A DNA stretch of 64,000 bases. It comes from Treponema sp. Marseille-Q3903. Lineage in GTDB: Bacteria; Spirochaetota; Spirochaetia; Treponematales; Treponemataceae. Location of the stretch: contig NZ_JACSEU010000001.1 of assembly GCF_014334335.1 (NCBI RefSeq), positions 1,488,001-1,552,000 of the forward strand, in the 5' to 3' direction. Positions 9,455 to 17,774 of this stretch are shown here, in pieces. The translations under genes were made by a program, and so were the position numbers. Position 1 is the stretch's first letter, and the number at the start of each line of letters is the position of its first letter. The notes under the pieces are model-generated. The model was not told the DNA's origin. It did no database searches and saw only the letters and a list, made by a program, of their open reading frames with translations.

Positions 9455-10528
9455 CTACGAATTTTGTTTTTTGAATTTATCTAATTGAGAATAAATTACA
9501 GCTATAGTTTTATAATATATTTGAGGTATTATATCACCAACTTCAACGTTTGTATATAAATCTCGTGCGACAGGTCTATTTTCTACAATTGGAATATCAT
9601 TTTCCCGTGCAATTCTCTTTATTGTCTGAGCAAGATTATCTTCACCTTTTGCATTGACTACAGGCGGAGCATCTGCAATAGTCGGATCGTACTTTAAGGC
9701 GACAGCAAAATGTGTCGGGTTTGCGATTACAACATCTGATTCTGCAACAGCCTTTGGAATATTTTGCTGCAAAAGTGCTCTTTGCATCTGCTGAAGTTTG
9801 CTTTTTACCTCAGGGTCTCCTTCCATCTCTTTGTATTCTTCTTTCTGTTCCTGTTTTGTCATCTTCATTTCCTGCATAAAATCATGACGCTGGACAAAAT
9901 AATCAGGGATAGAGATTGCAAGGAATATAATTGCGACTGTAATCATGATTTGGGCAGCCATCTTCGCAACTTTTCCAATAGCCATACCGATGTCACCGTT
10001 GTCGATTATATCGATTAGGACAAATATATCTTTGCGAATGCAGATGTACGCTACAAAAACTATTATTGCAACTTTTCCAAAAGACTTCGCAATATTAAAC
10101 AAACCTTTTGCAGAAAAAATAGTTTTCTTGAGATATTCTCCGATATGAGGAATTATTTTGTTAAATTTTGGCTCAATCGGCTTTAAGCTGAAAATAAAGC
10201 CTTTTGTTTGAATGATATTTCCAGCAATTGCAGAAACAGCGCTGACTAGCCCGACAGGTAAAACACATTTTATAATGATTTCAAAAAAAATAGATATAAA
10301 TGCAGGATTTTTGATTTCCGTAGTGCTGCATTGTGAAAAATAAAATCTGAAACTTGTTACGACTTCGCCCAAAATCCATTTTGACAGAAAAATTAAAGTG
10401 ACAACGCATAAAAGCAAAATTAAGGCGCTGCTGACTTCCTGACTTTTTGCGACACGCCCCTCTTTTCTCGCTTTTTCAAGTTTATATTCTGACGGTTCCT
10501 CTGTTCTTCCTTCATCTTCGGCAGCCAT
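9455..10528 (-). CDS. flhB: Flagellar export switch protein FlhB
   Basis: This 357-aa protein opens with the typical hydrophilic stretch (EDEGRTEEPSEYKLEKARKE) followed by KSQEVSS. Four membrane segments span about residues 30-215, then comes the cytoplasmic autocleavage domain. The NPTH cleavage site is present in VVIANPTHFAVALKY. FlhB switches export specificity from rod/hook to filament proteins after self-cleavage between N and P. Its ATG shares one base with the fliR stop (TAATG), implying coupling. Spirochaete motility genes upstream and downstream fit. Confidence 0.97.
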   Translation of the reverse strand: MAAEDEGRTEEPSEYKLEKARKEGRVAKSQEVSSALILLLCVVTLIFLSKWILGEVVTSFRFYFSQCSTTEIKNPAFISIFFEIIIKCVLPVGLVSAVSAIAGNIIQTKGFIFSLKPIEPKFNKIIPHIGEYLKKTIFSAKGLFNIAKSFGKVAIIVFVAYICIRKDIFVLIDIIDNGDIGMAIGKVAKMAAQIMITVAIIFLAISIPDYFVQRHDFMQEMKMTKQEQKEEYKEMEGDPEVKSKLQQMQRALLQQNIPKAVAESDVVIANPTHFAVALKYDPTIADAPPVVNAKGEDNLAQTIKRIARENDIPIVENRPVARDLYTNVEVGDIIPQIYYKTIAVIYSQLDKFKKQNS

Positions 10529-11334
10529 TATTTAATTCCTCCCGAAATCTCTCGAAACAATTGTTCCAACTCGGAAAAGCCTTTATTAAAAGACCTGATA
10601 AAAAAGTCTATCAAACTCGGCATGAATATCGCAATCATAAAAAATGCGACTAAAATCATGACCGGAAAACCTTCCGACAAAAGATTCATCTGAGGTGCAG
10701 CTTTAGTCAAAAGTCCTGTGCACACCGTGATTAAAAACAAAGTTCCAATGACAGGAAGCGCAATCACAAGCGCATCTGCAAAAAGGCTCGACAGTCCTTT
10801 TACCATAAAACGTGCAATATGTTCGTTTGCAGTCGCAATGCTCAGTGCATTCAATGAAGAAAAACTCGTCACCAATCCTTTAAAAAACAATCTTTGGAAC
10901 CAGTGCGTCTGCATAAAAACGAGCATCGCTACTAAGTTAAAAAACTGTCCCATCAAAGGGTTTTCAACTTGAGAAAGCGTATCATAAGAGCTTGCAGCCG
11001 AAAGCCCCATCTGAAATGCAACAAACTGACCGGCTGTACTGAAAGCTGCAAAGATGATAGAAATAAAAAAACCAATCAAAATGCCGATTAAAACTTCGCC
11101 GGCTAGAACAAGAACGTACTGCAGAGAAAAAACGCCGTCTTGATTTATAAATTGAGAATAAGAAGTCAATTCTATTCTTCCAAGTATAAAAAAAGCCATA
11201 TAGCCTGCAAAAGCAACTTTTGCGATTCGAGAAGCTGAACGCATTGAAAACATAGGAAGCGTAAAAACCAAAGCCATGCATCTTGCAAGAATGAGAAGAT
11301 AAAAAGGTGCATTTATCAAAATATTATCAAGCAT
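10528..11334 (-). CDS. fliR: Flagellar export gate protein FliR
   Basis: This is a 268-aa integral membrane protein with about six hydrophobic segments. It shows the FliR pattern: an LARCMALVFTLPMF start, a central FISIIFAAFSTAGQFVAFQMG stretch and a C-terminal FPVMILVAFFMIAIFMPSL helix. With FliP and FliQ it forms the helical export-gate channel. A GGTAAT-like ribosome site precedes the ATG. It follows fliQ by 22 bases and its stop overlaps the flhB start by one base. Confidence 0.95.
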   Translation of the reverse strand: MLDNILINAPFYLLILARCMALVFTLPMFSMRSASRIAKVAFAGYMAFFILGRIELTSYSQFINQDGVFSLQYVLVLAGEVLIGILIGFFISIIFAAFSTAGQFVAFQMGLSAASSYDTLSQVENPLMGQFFNLVAMLVFMQTHWFQRLFFKGLVTSFSSLNALSIATANEHIARFMVKGLSSLFADALVIALPVIGTLFLITVCTGLLTKAAPQMNLLSEGFPVMILVAFFMIAIFMPSLIDFFIRSFNKGFSELEQLFREISGGIK

Positions 11335-11356
11335 CTATTACCTTTCCAATTTTCAG

Positions 11357-11626
11357 TTACTTTGCAAAATCAGGAATTCTTTTGAACAATTCAATTGTGT
11401 ATTCACCGAGAGATGAAAACATCGTTCCTCCAAGCAAAGCAAGCACGATTAAAATTACAATCAATTTCGGCAAGAATGTCAGAGTCTGCTCCTGAATAGA
11501 AGTCGTAGCCTGAAAAATAGCAACAACCAAACCGACTATCAAAGCTAAGAGAAGAACCGGGAGCACAGCAGATATAACTTGAACAATTGCGCCTTGCATT
11601 AAGCTTGAAATTATACCTTTTGTCAT
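11357..11626 (-). CDS. fliQ: Flagellar export gate protein FliQ
   Basis: This 89-aa protein has two membrane helices (about residues 15-38 and 52-75), the normal size and topology for FliQ. The family segment ALIVGLVVAIFQATTSIQEQ is followed by TLTFLPKLIVI. FliQ wraps the FliP/FliR channel in the export gate. GGTGG lies a few bases before the ATG. It sits 10 bases after fliP and 22 before fliR. Confidence 0.96.
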   Translation of the reverse strand: MTKGIISSLMQGAIVQVISAVLPVLLLALIVGLVVAIFQATTSIQEQTLTFLPKLIVILIVLALLGGTMFSSLGEYTIELFKRIPDFAK

Positions 11627-11636
11627 TTTTTACCAC

Positions 11637-12461
11637 CTATTTTATTACAGAAACAAACAATTGCTGAGTCAAAAGACCCCATCCGTCTACAAGCACAAAT
11701 AAAACAAGCTTAAACGGCATAGAAATCTGGACAGGAGGAAGCATCATCATCCCCATAGACATCAAAATGCTCGCGACGACCATATCTATTATGATAAACG
11801 GAATGTACAATATGACACCGATTTTAAATGCAACTGTAAGTTCATGAAGGATATAAGCTGGAACGAGTATGTATGTTTTTACATCTGCAAGAGTATTAGG
11901 TTTGTCGAGCTTTGCCATGTTCATAAACATTTTTATATAACTCGTATCATCTGCCATCTGAGAATACATAAACATTCTAAGAGGAGATTCGGCTTCCTGA
12001 TATGCTTGTTCAATTGTGATTTCATTGTTTGAAAGAGGTTTATACGCGTTGTCGTAAATTTTTGTAAAAGTCGGCCACATCGCAAAAAGAGTCATAAAAA
12101 AAGCGATGCCATTTAAAACGGAAGTCGGAGGCACTTGCTGCAACGAAAGCGCTCGTTTTATAAAATCCAACACGATTGAAAAGCGCAAAAAACACGTTAC
12201 GAGAATTAAAATGCTTGGCGCAAGAGTTAATACTGTAAGAAGGAGCAAAAGCCTTATGCTGAATGCTGTCTGAGCCCCTGTCGTGGGATTTGTAACTTCT
12301 ACAGAGATGTTTGGGACTAAAGGAGCACGTAAATTAGGGTTTACCTGCATCGTTCCTTGTGAAGAGCCATTTGGAAAATTGTTGTTTTGCGCAGAAAGTC
12401 CTTCAGAAAAGATAAAAAAAATGCTCAATATCAATAAAACTTTTCTCAATTTTCTTTTCAT
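11637..12461 (-). CDS. fliP: Flagellar export gate protein FliP
   Basis: From the ATG at 12461 this encodes 274 aa. A cleavable signal peptide (MKRKLRKVLLILSIFFIFSE) is followed by the membrane domain, including LTLAPSILILVTCFLRFSIV, RALSLQQVPPTSVLNGIAFF and MGMMMLPPVQISMPFKLVLF, all FliP signatures. An upstream in-frame ATG at 12539 would bury the signal peptide and run into fliO. The internal start has GAGGG about 7 bases away and fits FliP, so it is preferred. FliP forms the pentameric core of the export channel. Confidence 0.95.
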   Translation of the reverse strand: MKRKLRKVLLILSIFFIFSEGLSAQNNNFPNGSSQGTMQVNPNLRAPLVPNISVEVTNPTTGAQTAFSIRLLLLLTVLTLAPSILILVTCFLRFSIVLDFIKRALSLQQVPPTSVLNGIAFFMTLFAMWPTFTKIYDNAYKPLSNNEITIEQAYQEAESPLRMFMYSQMADDTSYIKMFMNMAKLDKPNTLADVKTYILVPAYILHELTVAFKIGVILYIPFIIIDMVVASILMSMGMMMLPPVQISMPFKLVLFVLVDGWGLLTQQLFVSVIK

Positions 12462-12474
12462 GTCATGTCCCTCA

Positions 12475-13119
12475 TCAGATATTGTTTTCCGAAGAATTAT
12501 CGATGCCTTCCCTTTGTGTCTTTGATAGAACATCTTCAACTTTTTTTTCAGAATCGCTGAATATGTTTTTTTGCTTATTTCCTTTGATAAGGAACATATC
12601 GAGGACTTCAGAAAAAGAAGTCGCTTTTTTGATGTTAGTTTTTTTGTCCGCAGTAAGATTCATTGCTTTTATCAATTCATCGTCATCAATTTCTCCGAGC
12701 ATAGTAATGCTATCCTCTGTGACACCGATTAAATATGCTTTATCAATTAAAGTGATCACTTCTATAGTTTTTCCCGGAGCGATGTTGATATATGCTGCGC
12801 GGCGTAAATATTCATCATCAGTCTTTACGACGTTAGTTTTTTTCTTTACAAACCACAAAACGCCATATATAAGAGCGACGACTATTATCAATGCGACGAT
12901 CATCCTCACAAAAGTAAGCACTGTTGAAGGTCTTTTGTTTTGAGTTGTCAAATTGTTGGAATCAGTCCCGGCTGCATCATCAAAATTCAATGAAATTTGA
13001 GATTCGGTCACAGACTGATTGTCCTGAGTTTTTTCAGATTGATTATTTTGCGAATAAATACAGAAAACTGAGGCAAAGAATAAAATCGTTGCCACAATTA
13101 TTTTTTTTGATTTTCCCAA
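12475..13119 (-). CDS. fliO: Flagellar biosynthesis protein FliO (FliZ)
   Basis: This 214-aa protein has an N-terminal signal-like segment (residues 5-22), a low-complexity N/Q/S-rich periplasmic linker and one membrane helix (about 68-90). A cytoplasmic domain follows with NIAPGKTIEVITLIDKAYLI, the FliO hallmark. FliO assists assembly of the FliP/Q/R core. The C-terminus is charged and runs 13 bases short of the fliP start. Divergent sequence is normal for FliO; position between fliY and fliP makes the call firm. Confidence 0.88.
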   Translation of the reverse strand: MGKSKKIIVATILFFASVFCIYSQNNQSEKTQDNQSVTESQISLNFDDAAGTDSNNLTTQNKRPSTVLTFVRMIVALIIVVALIYGVLWFVKKKTNVVKTDDEYLRRAAYINIAPGKTIEVITLIDKAYLIGVTEDSITMLGEIDDDELIKAMNLTADKKTNIKKATSFSEVLDMFLIKGNKQKNIFSDSEKKVEDVLSKTQREGIDNSSENNI

Positions 13120-13145
13120 TTTTTCCCACCCATTAAAAATCGGTT

Positions 13146-14300
13146 TTATTTTAAATCACTTACACGTTCCATCGGAGAAAGAATTTCTGTTACACGAACA
13201 CCGAAGTTTTCATCGATAACAACAACTTCTCCTTTGGCAATCGGTTTATGATTTACAAGAATATCTACCGGTTCACCGGCAAGTTTATCAAGCTCAATGA
13301 TTGTTCCTTCGCCCATCCCAAGAATATCTTTTATAGATTTCTTTGTACGACCGAGTTCTACAGTCATCTCCATCAGTACGTCCATGATCAAACTGATGTT
13401 ACCTTGTTCGCCTGCATTCAAGCCTGCCTGTAGATTAGGAAACTGTAGCTGTTGAATATTCGGAACGTTCATTCCCATGTTCGGCATCTGCATCTGAGCC
13501 ATTCCGCCCATATTAGGCATTTGCATTTGAGCCATACCACCCATCTGCTGCATGCCTGCCATGTTCATTCCCATATTTTGTGCTGGGTTTGAGGCTTGCG
13601 TTGCAGCCATTCCGTTCAAATCAATTGGGTTCAACGCTTCAGCTTCAGAAGCTCCTCCGCCTAGTGCCTTTGTAATGCCTTCAGCAGCGTCTCCGCCGAT
13701 ACATTCCCACAATGTATAAGCGTTTCCATCAAGAGTCAATGGATAGCTTGCAAGTACAAAATCACCTTGAGGCAGCATGATCATCGCTTTTGATTCGTTT
13801 AGAGTCTCCGGCGTTGCATAAGCGAGACCAGGCACCTTTCCTTTGCTCTCAATTTCCGTTATTTCAGAGCTGATATGCGTAGCAACGAATTCAGAAACGA
13901 CAGACAAAACCATATCATCAACTTCTGTCGCTTCTTCAGAGCTCACAAGCTGGAAAATTTTTAATGCAAACTCAGGAGCCATAAGATACAAGTGTGCACC
14001 TTTGATTCCTTCGTTGTAATCTGCAACAACCCCGATTACGACTTCAGGCAATTTTGACAAAACTCTGTCTCGGTTTGTTTCTTCCACAACCGGAGATTCA
14101 CATACAAAGTTTGAACTTGTAGTCTTATTGATATTTTCTTCAAGTTTTGGACGCAAATCATTTGCTAAGTTCTGAAGCGTTGTGATATCAAAATGATATG
14201 TCGGACCGTTTCCAACATGTCCTGATGAATTTAATCCGTCTATTGCAACACCTGAAAGCAAAGCATCGATTTCATCCTGTGAGATTGCACCATCACTCAT
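13146..14300 (-). CDS. fliY: Flagellar motor switch protein FliY (FliN)
   Basis: The 384-aa form starts at the ATG at 14300, whose product opens MSDGAISQDEIDALLSG, the conserved switch-protein N-terminus. A CheC/CheX-like middle domain (about 45-220) precedes a Met/Gln/Asn-rich linker with two exact 11-residue repeats. The C-terminal SpoA/FliN domain follows (SIKDILGMGEGTIIELDKLA, then GEVVVIDENFGVRVTEI). It is the C-ring component typical of spirochaetes and Bacillus. The CheC-like acidic-Asn signature could not be confirmed, so phosphatase activity is uncertain. The start overlaps the end of fliM by 8 bases. A longer reading from 14348 is possible but unlikely. Confidence 0.93.
   Translation of the reverse strand: MSDGAISQDEIDALLSGVAIDGLNSSGHVGNGPTYHFDITTLQNLANDLRPKLEENINKTTSSNFVCESPVVEETNRDRVLSKLPEVVIGVVADYNEGIKGAHLYLMAPEFALKIFQLVSSEEATEVDDMVLSVVSEFVATHISSEITEIESKGKVPGLAYATPETLNESKAMIMLPQGDFVLASYPLTLDGNAYTLWECIGGDAAEGITKALGGGASEAEALNPIDLNGMAATQASNPAQNMGMNMAGMQQMGGMAQMQMPNMGGMAQMQMPNMGMNVPNIQQLQFPNLQAGLNAGEQGNISLIMDVLMEMTVELGRTKKSIKDILGMGEGTIIELDKLAGEPVDILVNHKPIAKGEVVVIDENFGVRVTEILSPMERVSDLK
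13479..13544 (-). repeat. Two-copy 33-bp in-frame repeat in fliY
   Basis: Two adjacent 33-base units (13512-13544 and 13479-13511) each encode MGGMAQMQMPN. They differ only at synonymous third positions, so the duplication is old enough to have drifted or is maintained at protein level. They lie in the Met-rich linker of FliY. Confidence 0.85.
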
Positions 14301-15330
14301 ACGTTTCGTCTCCTTCAACAGAAAGCTCTTCAAAATCGTCGGAATCAACGTTTTCTACTTTTCCTGTAATCTGTACTGCCATTTTTTTCCCGACAACACC
14401 CGGCTGGCAATAAAACTTTTTTTTGTTTCCAACACTTAGAGAAATCGGGTCTCCTATTTTTATATCTGAAAGACGTACTACATCGCCGACGCGTAATGAA
14501 AGTACATCCCTGATTGACAAATTAACTGTTCCGATTTCAGCGACCACGTCCATATCGACACTTGTGAGCTGCTGTTTGATTGTTCCCAAATATTGCGTAG
14601 TCGAACTTTTACGAACAGACGAAAACCAGAACTGTGATGAAAGTTTTGAAATGATAGGTTCAAGGACAAGATAAGGAATACAGAAGTTCATCATACCTTC
14701 TTCATCGCCGACTTTTGTTTCAAGCGTTACAAGCACGACCATTTCCGTAGGAGGTACAATCTGCGCAAATTGAGGATTTGTTTCAATCTGGGCAAATCGC
14801 GGTCTTAAATCGATTACGCTTGTCCAAGCTTCACGGATATTAGCTAGGATTCTGACAATGACAGTCTCCATTACTTCCTGCTCAATATCTGTAAGGTCAC
14901 GGTTTTTATTTCCTGTTGTCGCCCCTCGTCCACCAAACAGGCGGTCAATCATACAAAAGGTGATTGCAGGGTCAATTTCCAAAACTGCGTTTCCTTTGAG
15001 CGGATCCATATTGATTACAGCCAAAGTTGTCGGAGTTGGGATTGAACGAATAAATTCTTCATACGTCAGCTGATCTACAGAGGCAACGTGGACATGAACA
15101 AGAGAACGAAGCTGCGCAGACAGTGACGTTGTCGTCGAACGCGCAAAAGTTTCGTGCATACTTGAGATGGTACGCAATTGCTCCTTAGAAAATTTATCAG
15201 GACGCTTAAAATCGTAGATTTTAATTTTTCGAGCACTGTTGACCGGTTTAAAATCATCAGCTTCCGATTCACCCGAACTGATAGCTGTGAGTAACTGGTC
15301 AATTTCGTCCTGCGAAAGAACTTCGTTCAT
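14293..15330 (-). CDS. fliM: Flagellar motor switch protein FliM
   Basis: This 345-aa protein begins MNEVLSQDEIDQLLTAI, the EIDxLL motif that binds CheY-P. The middle domain (about 45-240) contains GGRGATTGNKNRDLTDIEQE and YLVLEPIISKLS. The C-terminal SpoA domain ends near the FYCQPGVVGKKMAVQI segment. FliM links CheY binding to rotor switching and joins FliG to FliY. The stop overlaps the fliY start. It is 16 bases downstream of fliL. Confidence 0.97.
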   Translation of the reverse strand: MNEVLSQDEIDQLLTAISSGESEADDFKPVNSARKIKIYDFKRPDKFSKEQLRTISSMHETFARSTTTSLSAQLRSLVHVHVASVDQLTYEEFIRSIPTPTTLAVINMDPLKGNAVLEIDPAITFCMIDRLFGGRGATTGNKNRDLTDIEQEVMETVIVRILANIREAWTSVIDLRPRFAQIETNPQFAQIVPPTEMVVLVTLETKVGDEEGMMNFCIPYLVLEPIISKLSSQFWFSSVRKSSTTQYLGTIKQQLTSVDMDVVAEIGTVNLSIRDVLSLRVGDVVRLSDIKIGDPISLSVGNKKKFYCQPGVVGKKMAVQITGKVENVDSDDFEELSVEGDETYE

Positions 15331-15346
15331 GCTTTCTCACTCCAAC

Positions 15347-15901
15347 CTAATTTTGCTCAATTACATCTTTCTGCTGGAATACAACATCACGGATACGAGA
15401 ACTGCTCAAAATCTTGTCGTTTATGCCATTTTTGATTTCGTTTTCCAAAGCATCTTCGTTATTTGTATTGCGAAGCTCAGCTGCTGTTTTTCCACTGAAA
15501 TATCGGCGCAAGAATGCTTTTAATTCTACAGTTCTCTGTGTGATTTCCGTAGACGTTGTCTTATCATCTTTTTTATAAGCGAGAGCTACATCAACCCTGA
15601 CAGTTGCAGGGGGATCGTCACTTGTCGTAGTCTGTATAACACCAAGCGATGTATACCAGTCATAAATTTCTCGTTGACCTGAAACATATTCTTCAGATGC
15701 AGGGATTGCCGTTATTTGAGTAGAATTTTTGCTTGTAATTTTTACAGTCACTATTACAACTACAACAATTACAATAATTGCAGCAAGTCCTATAATTATC
15801 CATTTTAAAAGACCGGAAAAAAGTCCGCCTAATCCACCTTTTTTTGACGGTGCAGCACTAGCTCCGCCATCTTCAAGATTGATGTCATCATCGTCTGCCA
15901 T
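15347..15901 (-). CDS. fliL: Flagellar basal body-associated protein FliL
   Basis: This 184-aa protein has an acidic cytoplasmic N-terminus, one membrane helix at about residues 33-54, and a periplasmic FliL domain ending SSSRIRDVVFQQKDVIEQN. FliL surrounds or stabilises the MotAB stator; in spirochaetes it influences flagellar orientation and torque (recalled). A GGAGGGG ribosome site lies right before the ATG. It is 39 bases downstream of motB. Confidence 0.93.
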   Translation of the reverse strand: MADDDDINLEDGGASAAPSKKGGLGGLFSGLLKWIIIGLAAIIVIVVVVIVTVKITSKNSTQITAIPASEEYVSGQREIYDWYTSLGVIQTTTSDDPPATVRVDVALAYKKDDKTTSTEITQRTVELKAFLRRYFSGKTAAELRNTNNEDALENEIKNGINDKILSSSRIRDVVFQQKDVIEQN

Positions 15902-15940
15902 TTCCCCTCCAGCAAATCAACAATAATAAATATTGTAACA

Positions 15941-16672
15941 TTAAAAGTGTCCTTCGTCTAGAATTATAATATCCACACGCCTGTTATACGCCCTACCTTC
16001 AGGCGTATCGTTTGAAAACTTTGGTCTGGTGTCTGCATAACCGGCAACAGAAAAAACATTTTCCTTTACTCCATAATCGGCAAGATAATGAAGAACATTA
16101 ACAGCTCTTGCAGCAGAAAGTTCCCAATTGCTAGGAAATTTTGACGATTCAGGTACAGGAATATTGTCTGTGTGCCCTTCTATACGGAATCTGCGCCCTT
16201 TTAATTCATCTGATTTAAAAAAATCTGCAAGTCTAAGCAAAGTTTCTCGAGTATCGTTTATGTTCAAATCAGCCTTTCCTTCATCAAAAAAATTATCAGA
16301 AAGAAGAGTGATTATAAGTCCGCGTTCATCACTTGTAATTGTAATTCTATTAGATTTTACATCGGGGGCAAAAAGGCTTACTGCTTTTTTCCTTGCAAGC
16401 CCTAGAGACCTTCCTTTTTCCATAGACGGAAGGGAGTTTATATTGTTGCCTAAATCAGAAAGTTGACCCGCAGACAACGACATGCCGCCGGAAGTAGTCT
16501 CTGTTTCTGTCATCTGCAAACTTTGAGTGATTGTCGCCATTTGAGTAACATCTACCTCAGAAGGATTGTACAGCATTACAAAGAAGCACAACATAAGGGT
16601 GATCATGTCACCGTATGTACCTTGCCAGGCCGTTGATGGTTTTTCAGGGGTTTTAGTAGTTTTTTTTCCCAT
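15941..16672 (-). CDS. motB: Stator protein MotB (OmpA-like peptidoglycan-binding)
   Basis: This 243-aa protein has a basic N-terminus and a single membrane helix with the proton-channel aspartate in [17 protein letters not shown] (Asp22). A plug/linker region follows, then an OmpA-like domain (about 120-240). The latter shows [36 protein letters not shown] and [20 protein letters not shown], the peptidoglycan-binding signature. With MotA it forms the proton-driven stator. The gap to motA is 26 bases. Confidence 0.97.
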   Translation of the reverse strand: MGKKTTKTPEKPSTAWQGTYGDMITLMLCFFVMLYNPSEVDVTQMATITQSLQMTETETTSGGMSLSAGQLSDLGNNINSLPSMEKGRSLGLARKKAVSLFAPDVKSNRITITSDERGLIITLLSDNFFDEGKADLNINDTRETLLRLADFFKSDELKGRRFRIEGHTDNIPVPESSKFPSNWELSAARAVNVLHYLADYGVKENVFSVAGYADTRPKFSNDTPEGRAYNRRVDIIILDEGHF

Positions 16673-16698
16673 TTTTTATTTAAACCTTAAATATAAAA

Positions 16699-17481
16699 TT
16701 AATCTTTCAAAACATCAGCTTCAATTGCTTTTCTTGTAACAGGATCAAGATAAGTAAGAAGTTTTTGAGCCATAATTCGAGGGTTTTCTCCGGCTTGAAT
16801 AGCAAGTACACCTTCTATGATCATTTCCTTTGTGCGCATTTCCATACTGTTGTGTGCAAGTAGTTTTGTAGAAAAAGGAGCGATTAACCAGTTTGCCATC
16901 ATGGAACCGTACAGGGTTGTAATCAAAGCAACAGCCATGTTAGGACCAAGAGATGATTTATCTTCAAGGTTGCGAAGCATACCGATAAGACCTACTACAG
17001 TACCCATCATACCAAAACCGGGAGCAAATCCAGACCATGTATTTATGATACCGATCCATTCCATGTGACGAGCTTCAACTTGGTTCATTTCATTTTCCAT
17101 TATTGAACGAATTATATTGCCGTCAGTTCCATCTACAACAAGGCGAAGACCCATTTTCATAAACGGATCTTCAAGGTCATCAAGTCCATCTTCCAAAGCA
17201 AGAATACCTTCTCGACGAGCTTTTTCAGAAAGAGCTTGCATATTTATTACAATATTTTTTTCACCGAAATCAGGAATTTTAAATGCACGCCCCATAACCT
17301 TGAACATTCCAAGAACTTTTTTTAACGGGCATGCAATGAACATAGCAAAGTATGAACCGCCAATTGTCATCGCCACAGAAGGAATATCGATAATCCCCCC
17401 CAAAGAACCACCAGAAGTGATAACTGAGATGCTAATCATGGCAGCACCACCCACAATACCAATAATCGAAGCTATATCCAT
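16699..17481 (-). CDS. motA: Stator protein MotA
   Basis: This 260-aa protein has four membrane segments. The first pair is at residues 1-55. The second pair lies around WSGFAPGFGMMGTVVGLIGMLR and AVALITTLYGSMMANWLIAP, with the conserved prolines of the MotA channel. The cytoplasmic loop contains the ARREGILALEDGLDD stretch. It conducts ions with MotB and contacts FliG. Its ATG shares one base with the flbD stop (TAATG). Confidence 0.97.
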   Translation of the reverse strand: MDIASIIGIVGGAAMISISVITSGGSLGGIIDIPSVAMTIGGSYFAMFIACPLKKVLGMFKVMGRAFKIPDFGEKNIVINMQALSEKARREGILALEDGLDDLEDPFMKMGLRLVVDGTDGNIIRSIMENEMNQVEARHMEWIGIINTWSGFAPGFGMMGTVVGLIGMLRNLEDKSSLGPNMAVALITTLYGSMMANWLIAPFSTKLLAHNSMEMRTKEMIIEGVLAIQAGENPRIMAQKLLTYLDPVTRKAIEADVLKD

Positions 17482-17681
17482 TATAAGACCTCTTGTCGAT
17501 CAACACCGATATTTTTTCGGTATTCAATAATTTTTTTTATTAAATCTTCTGGGGAATTTTTGACAATGATTTTACGACCCGACAACATCGTTAATGTTAA
17601 ATCGGGAGTAGTTTCCATACTTTCAATCATGTGCGGGTTCACCCAATATTTTTTCCCATCTAACCGCATTACATCAATCAT
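17481..17681 (-). CDS. flbD: FlbD family flagellar protein
   Basis: This 66-aa protein matches the short FlbD family: MIDVMRLDGKKYWVNPHMIE, METTPDLTLTMLSGRKIIV, then a basic helical C-terminus. This family is encoded next to motA in spirochaetes and Clostridia; its biochemical role is not established. It should not be confused with the NtrC-type FlbD of Caulobacter. It appears to be the first gene of this transcription unit, about 33 bases after a good promoter. In Treponema pallidum the homologue follows flgD and flgE, which are absent here. Confidence 0.93.
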   Translation of the reverse strand: MIDVMRLDGKKYWVNPHMIESMETTPDLTLTMLSGRKIIVKNSPEDLIKKIIEYRKNIGVDRQEVL

Positions 17682-17714
17682 AGGATTTCCGATTTTTTAA
17701 AATTTTACACTATA

Positions 17715-17742
17715 ATTATAATCGTATTTTTTTATATTTCAA
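17715..17742 (-). promoter_or_regulatory. Sigma70-type promoter of the flbD-flhG operon
   Basis: On the minus strand TTGAAA (17742-17737) and a perfect TATAAT (17720-17715) are 16 bases apart. They lie in the gap between hemW and flbD, with a leader of roughly 27 bases before the flbD ATG. This is the best candidate for driving the flagellar operon, and it agrees with the known housekeeping-sigma control of the treponemal fla operon. Confidence 0.7.
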
Positions 17743-17774
17743 TTACATTTTTTAATAAGTAGTGCATTTTTTTA

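Noticed and set aside
11637-12539. Longer FliP starting at 12539
   Set aside because: It would place 26 residues before a clear signal peptide; the internal ATG has a better ribosome site.
12482-12943. 153-residue frame antisense to fliO
   Set aside because: The opposite strand is an obvious flagellar gene in an unbroken operon.
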